From assembly GCA_964529265.1 (NCBI GenBank), contig CAZGVW010000239.1, positions 1 to 26,542 on the forward strand: DNA of 26,542 nucleotides. The letters are read 5' to 3'. This document shows, in pieces, positions 22,697-26,542 of the stretch. The notes beneath the pieces are model-generated. The model ran no database searches, was not told where the DNA came from, and saw only the letters and a program-made list of their open reading frames with translations. The stretch comes from CAZGVW01 sp964529265. Lineage in GTDB: Bacteria; Planctomycetota; Phycisphaerae; Phycisphaerales; UBA1924. The stretch's first letter is position 1, and the number at the start of each line of letters is the position of its first letter. The position numbers were made by a program, and so were the translations under genes.

Positions 22697-24667
22697 TCAT
22701 CCGCCGATCTTCAGATCCTGCGTCTTCGTCTCGCCGTCGGCGAGCGTGATCTTGAACGCGATCGGCACGATCTGCTGCAGGAACGACGGGTCGTAGAGAT
22801 CCTCGAGATCGAGCGTCGTGACCGCGCCGACGTAGTACTCGCCGGCGGGAAGCGCCTGGATGCGGTACGTGCCGTCGCTCGCCGGGCGCACCTGCTGTAC
22901 GCGGCGTGAGCCCGCAATCCAGTGTGCGGAATCGGTCGAAAACACGACGATCGGAAACGCGGACGAGGGCCGGCCGTCGTTGTCGACGACCTTGCCGGAC
23001 AGCACCGTGGGCCGGTCGGTGAGCGTGACGACCAGCCCTTCGACGTTCCGCCCCGGCAGCACGTCGAACGGCACGTCGGCGAGATCCGGTCCGTTGCCGG
23101 CGCGTATCGATTCGAGCGTCCACGTCGCCGCCGGCATGGCGGCGCCGAACATGAGGCCCGGGAGGTTGACCGTCGCGCGATAGCGGTTCGGCGCCACGCC
23201 GCGGATCGCGAACGTCAGGTCGTCGCTCACGCGGCCGGACGCACCCTGCACCATCGACAGCGCCTGCTCCACGATCGACGCGCGCTCCGAGACGCCCATG
23301 AGCATCACCTGCACCGCGCTGGCCGATGGACGCGACGCCGTGCCGTCGAACACCACAGTGCCGGCGATGGTCGACCCTTCGCCGAGCCGAAGCTCGACGT
23401 TGTCGAGATCGACTCCCGTGACGACAACCGGGGCGGACGCGTGCAGCGCGCCGGGGCCACCGCCCTGCCCGAACATGGCCGTGACCATCGACATCACGTT
23501 GGCCGGACTCGCCCCTGCATCCGGCTTGGCGGCCTCGCCGGGCCGAGCGGCCTGCACCGCGAGCGTGTAGTCGCCGGGCGGCACGGCGTCGATCGCGAAT
23601 GCCCCTTTGTCGTCAGAGCGCACGCTGCGACCGACGAGTGCGCCCATCATGTCCGCCAGCGACTCGGACGCGCCGGTCCTGTTCAGCCGCACCGTCGCGC
23701 CCGCCTGCGGCCGCCCCTCCGGATCGAGCACCACGCCGGCGACGCGCGCCGTCGGCACGTACTCGATCACCAGATCGATGCCCGCGCGCTCGTCGCCGGC
23801 CGCGAGCGCGATCGGGCGCGCGGCCTCGAGATTCGGCGTGCCGGGGTAATAGATCGCCGCGCGGGTGACGAACCGGCCCGCTGGCGGATGGACACCGGCT
23901 GCCGGGTCGGTCAACGCGGGCGATCGCGCGGACGCGAGCCGCTCGGCCCACGCGATCTCGTCCGATGTCGTGAGGCGCACCGCGTCGGACGCGAGCGCCG
24001 GTCCGGCGCCGACCATCATCTGCACGACGTAGTCGCCGGGCGGCAATCCGAACTGCCGGTAGATGCCGCGATCGTCGGTCGCGACCACGCCAAGGCCTGC
24101 CGTAAGGCGAGTACGGCGACGCCCATCGACTGTCCGGACGGGACTCACCTGCACTTGCACGCCACGGGCGGGACGCCCGCTCGGGAACCGGACGGTTCCG
24201 GTGATCACGCCGCCGCGCGGCATGCGGACCGACAGCCCTGCGAGATGCTGTCCATCGGCCACCGCAATCGGCGCGCCGAGAAAGCTGCCCGGCGCCGCGC
24301 CCAGGATCGTGTCGACGTAGCCGGGTCGCGAAGCCATGACCGTGTAATGTCCAGCGACGACGTCGCGCAGGACGAAGCGTCCCTCGTCATCGGTCACCGT
24401 CGCGACCGGCGCCCGCAATGCGGCGGACTGCAGGGTCACCGTGACGCGGCGCAGCGGGCGCGCGGGGTCATCGCTCGTGGTGACGACGCCCGAGACGGTC
24501 GCCGTCCCGACGGCCGGCTTGCCCGGGGTGTCCCTCGGCTGGGGCATGCCGGGGAACCCCGGGATCGGAATCTGCGCGAGGGCGCGCGCCGGCGCGGCGA
24601 CGGCAGCCCCAATCAGGACGGCGGCGCCGAGCAGCGCAACGGCCAGCCGTCTGGAGGACGTGCTCAT
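22697..24667 (-). CDS. Secreted carboxypeptidase-regulatory-like repeat protein
   Basis: 656 residues from ATG 24667, which overlaps the stop of the next gene as ATGA. A signal peptide (about 1-31, MSTSSRRLAVALLGAAVLIG... ending ARALAQ) is followed by a short Pro/Gly linker. Several copies of the carboxypeptidase D regulatory-like (transthyretin/CnaB-type) beta-sandwich follow, each recognised by G-x-V-x-x-x-x-G-x-P, a TDDEGRF- or SDDKGAF-like turn, and a GDYTL-type end: about 56-120, 153-225, 308-375, and a final one at about 555-640 (TVLSGKVVDNDGRPSSAF... YRIQALPAGEYYVGAV). The protein is extracellular or periplasmic, probably structural or carbohydrate/peptide-binding. No enzyme motif is seen. 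It looks like a tandem paralogue of the gene upstream. Confidence 0.88.
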   Translation of the reverse strand: MSTSSRRLAVALLGAAVLIGAAVAAPARALAQIPIPGFPGMPQPRDTPGKPAVGTATVSGVVTTSDDPARPLRRVTVTLQSAALRAPVATVTDDEGRFVLRDVVAGHYTVMASRPGYVDTILGAAPGSFLGAPIAVADGQHLAGLSVRMPRGGVITGTVRFPSGRPARGVQVQVSPVRTVDGRRRTRLTAGLGVVATDDRGIYRQFGLPPGDYVVQMMVGAGPALASDAVRLTTSDEIAWAERLASARSPALTDPAAGVHPPAGRFVTRAAIYYPGTPNLEAARPIALAAGDERAGIDLVIEYVPTARVAGVVLDPEGRPQAGATVRLNRTGASESLADMMGALVGRSVRSDDKGAFAIDAVPPGDYTLAVQAARPGEAAKPDAGASPANVMSMVTAMFGQGGGPGALHASAPVVVTGVDLDNVELRLGEGSTIAGTVVFDGTASRPSASAVQVMLMGVSERASIVEQALSMVQGASGRVSDDLTFAIRGVAPNRYRATVNLPGLMFGAAMPAATWTLESIRAGNGPDLADVPFDVLPGRNVEGLVVTLTDRPTVLSGKVVDNDGRPSSAFPIVVFSTDSAHWIAGSRRVQQVRPASDGTYRIQALPAGEYYVGAVTTLDLEDLYDPSFLQQIVPIAFKITLADGETKTQDLKIGG

Positions 24668-26542
24668 CGTCGACTCCCAGCGACGCCGACCGTGACGCTG
24701 GTTGCATCGCCGGCCGCCACTCGCACGCGCGTCGCCTGCGAGGCGACGAGCGACAGCGCGGCCAGGCCGCGGCCAAGATCGATCTCGCGCTCATCCACCA
24801 CCGCTACGAGATATTCGCCGGTCAGCAGCGGCCCGACGCGGAAGGTGTCGTCCTGCCCGACCGTGACGAAGCGCACGCGCTCGATGGCGATCTCGAGGTC
24901 CCTCCACTCCATGTAGTTCGCGGGCACGGCAATGACGGTCAGCGGCGGGGGCGCCGCTGCGTCGGGCGCCAGCCCCTGCCTCGATTCGCGGCGCACCGTG
25001 CCGCGCAGCGTGCCCACGAGGTTCGTGAGCCGGACCGTCAACTCGATCTTCTTGTCCTCGACGACGATCGGGACGTTCGTGACGTCGCGCGCATTCGCGG
25101 ACACGTCGCGGATCAGCCACGTGGCGCCGCCATCCACGAGCGTCGACGCGGCGGCATATCGGCCCGGCAGCACGCCGCGCACGCTGAATCGTCCCTTCTC
25201 GTCGGCGCGTGTCGTCCGCGCGCTCCTGGCGCCATCAAGCGCACGGAGGATGATGCGGGCGCGCGCCGTCGCGGCCGGATCGGGCGGCGGTCCGCCCTCG
25301 AACTCGAGCTGACCGGTGAGCTCGACACCCTCGCTGACCGCGATCGAAACGTCCGCGCTTTCGCCGCCGCCAAGGCCGACGGTCGCCTCGCCGTACAGCG
25401 GCGCACTGCTGCCGCGCATGGCGAGCACCATCTTCATCAAGGGATTCGACGCGACCTCCTCCGGCATGTCGTCCGGCATGTCCATCGCTTCGCGTTCCGC
25501 GACCACGCGGTACTGTCCCGGCGGCACCGCCAGCATCGTGAATCGGCCGTCCGCCCCGGTCTGCGTCTCGGCCACCGCAGGCAGACTGGCCGCACCCAGG
25601 ATCCGATCGTCTGCCGCGGTCAGTCGGACAGGCACGCCGCCAACCGGTCCCGCCGGACCGACGACGATGCCCGTGACGCGGCCGGTGACGACGGGCTCCA
25701 CGGCGAAGTTCACGCCCGATCGCTCCTCACCGGAATGCAGCGTCACCGACTGCGCCGACGCCGCGGTCAACGCCGACGGATAGTAGACCGTGCGATAGGC
25801 GGCAATCGGGCCGTCGCCCGCGGCGGCAGGGGCCCGGACGTTGTCCGAGCTGAGGCGCCACTCTCCGATGCGCACGGCGCGCGGATCCATCGGCGAGCCG
25901 CCGCGCCCGAGCGAGGCCATCTGTTTCATGTCCATCTGGCCGGACACCAGACCCTGCATGAGCGCATCCGCAGCGGCCGCGAGCACGGTCGAGTGGCTCT
26001 GGGGCACCGCCACGAGATAGTCGCCCGGCGCGAGGCCGAACATCCGGTACTCGCCGCGGTCGTCGGTCGCGGCGCTCCGCGGCGAATCGTAGGTAATGGT
26101 GCCGAAGCGGCTGATCGTCCGTCGATACGCGCTGACGCGGGCGCGGATGACCGGCTCGGACGCTTCGTCGACGACAATGCCGGTGAGCACGGCCTCCTTC
26201 CAGATGGGGACGCGGACACGCGCCGCAGTCTGTCCCGTGCGAATCTCGACGGTCGGCGGTCCGCTGTCGAGTCCGATCGAGCCGCTGTAGTCCGAGAGAT
26301 ATCCGGTCGCCTGGGCGCGCACCGTGTAGGTCGAGACCGGCAGGCGGTGAAACACGAACCGGCCCTCAGAATCGACGGCCACTCGCTCCAGGTTGCCGCG
26401 GCCCGCGCTGGCCGCGGCGATGAGATCGAACATGTTGCCGGTGGCGGGCACGCCCGCGCCGCGTCCGCGCGACGGGGAGGGCCGTCCGGTGAGGGTCACG
26501 ATCGCGTCGGGAACGGGATTGCCGGTCGCGGCATCCACGACC
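24664..26542 (-). CDS. Secreted carboxypeptidase-regulatory-like protein (N-terminus off window)
   Basis: About 625 visible residues; the frame is open to the window edge, where it reads VVDAATGNPVPDAIVTLTG, the middle of a carboxypeptidase-regulatory-like domain, so the GTG at 26538 is not a true start. More copies follow: AVDSEGRFVFHRLPVSTYTV; GIVVDEASEPVIRARVSAY with TDDRGEYRMFGLAPGDYLVAV; GIVVGPAGPVGGVPVRLT with GADGRFTMLAVPPGQYRVV; and ADEKGRFSVRGVLPGRYAAAS. Acidic and hydrophobic strands alternate throughout with no membrane helices. Like its neighbour it is probably an exported, multi-domain beta protein. Because the ATG of the downstream paralogue sits in this stop codon, the two are likely made in fixed ratio and may act together. 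Confidence 0.88.
   Translation of the reverse strand, partial: VVDAATGNPVPDAIVTLTGRPSPSRGRGAGVPATGNMFDLIAAASAGRGNLERVAVDSEGRFVFHRLPVSTYTVRAQATGYLSDYSGSIGLDSGPPTVEIRTGQTAARVRVPIWKEAVLTGIVVDEASEPVIRARVSAYRRTISRFGTITYDSPRSAATDDRGEYRMFGLAPGDYLVAVPQSHSTVLAAAADALMQGLVSGQMDMKQMASLGRGGSPMDPRAVRIGEWRLSSDNVRAPAAAGDGPIAAYRTVYYPSALTAASAQSVTLHSGEERSGVNFAVEPVVTGRVTGIVVGPAGPVGGVPVRLTAADDRILGAASLPAVAETQTGADGRFTMLAVPPGQYRVVAEREAMDMPDDMPEEVASNPLMKMVLAMRGSSAPLYGEATVGLGGGESADVSIAVSEGVELTGQLEFEGGPPPDPAATARARIILRALDGARSARTTRADEKGRFSVRGVLPGRYAAASTLVDGGATWLIRDVSANARDVTNVPIVVEDKKIELTVRLTNLVGTLRGTVRRESRQGLAPDAAAPPPLTVIAVPANYMEWRDLEIAIERVRFVTVGQDDTFRVGPLLTGEYLVAVVDEREIDLGRGLAALSLVASQATRVRVAAGDATSVTVGVAGSRR

Noticed and set aside
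26536..26538. GTG at 26538 as the start of the last gene
   Set aside because: It sits inside a regulatory-like domain strand (VVDAATGNPVPD), and the frame is open to the edge, so the true start is outside the window.

Overview
The window is very GC-rich and gene-dense. The gene content looks like an Acidobacteriota genome, probably close to the Vicinamibacteria. This rests on a PadR regulator coupled to a long ADOP-type FtsX/MacB permease, a zinc-ribbon Ser/Thr kinase with a multi-pass membrane tail, DUF1080 (3-keto-disaccharide hydrolase-like) proteins, an exported DinB-fold protein, and long secreted proteins built of carboxypeptidase-regulatory-like repeats. The taxonomic call is inference from gene families. 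No rRNA, tRNA, CRISPR array, insertion sequence or phage gene was seen.

Layout. (1) 1-3092: a divergent pair. A partial exported protein runs left. To the right runs a three-gene operon: exported laminin-G/DUF1080-like protein, OmpR-family response regulator, sensor histidine kinase. The 96-bp gap holds two oppositely oriented CTTCAT-N5-CTTCAY boxes, likely sites for the regulator. (2) 3174-7130 (minus): PadR regulator, ADOP permease, M55 D-aminopeptidase-like protein, tightly coupled. A hairpin covers the ribosome site of the last gene. (3) 7370-13063 (minus): TPR protein, DUF1080 protein, Ser/Thr kinase with membrane tail, exported DinB-fold protein, mostly touching or overlapping. (4) 13002-13202 (plus): a broken relic of an endonuclease/exonuclease/phosphatase gene. 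(5) 13229-15727: divergent radical SAM protein and exported methyltransferase-like protein, the latter closed by a strong bidirectional terminator. (6) 15770-21726 (minus): sugar-binding lipoprotein, Gfo/Idh/MocA dehydrogenase, XYLB-type FGGY kinase, and a membrane glycosyltransferase (GT-C) fused to a DUF2993/LmeA-like domain. (7) 21956-22653 (plus): a VapBC-like toxin-antitoxin pair. (8) 22697-26542 (minus): two overlapping secreted carboxypeptidase-regulatory-like proteins, the upstream one cut by the window edge.

How they may work together. Five gene pairs in the window share a 4-bp ATGA or GTGA overlap within apparently functional pairs or groups, so translational coupling is a recurring theme. 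The most unusual protein is the GT-C/LmeA-like fusion. In mycobacteria LmeA supports lipomannan elongation, where the GT-C mannosyltransferase PimE also acts in the pathway, so one chain carrying both kinds of domain suggests a periplasmic lipid-glycosylation step. Its coupling to a pentose kinase and sugar dehydrogenase suggests a link to sugar supply, but that part is speculation. Three regulator-proximal genes (471, 7130, 21956) have a -10-like hexamer exactly 6 nt before ATG and may be translated from leaderless mRNAs.
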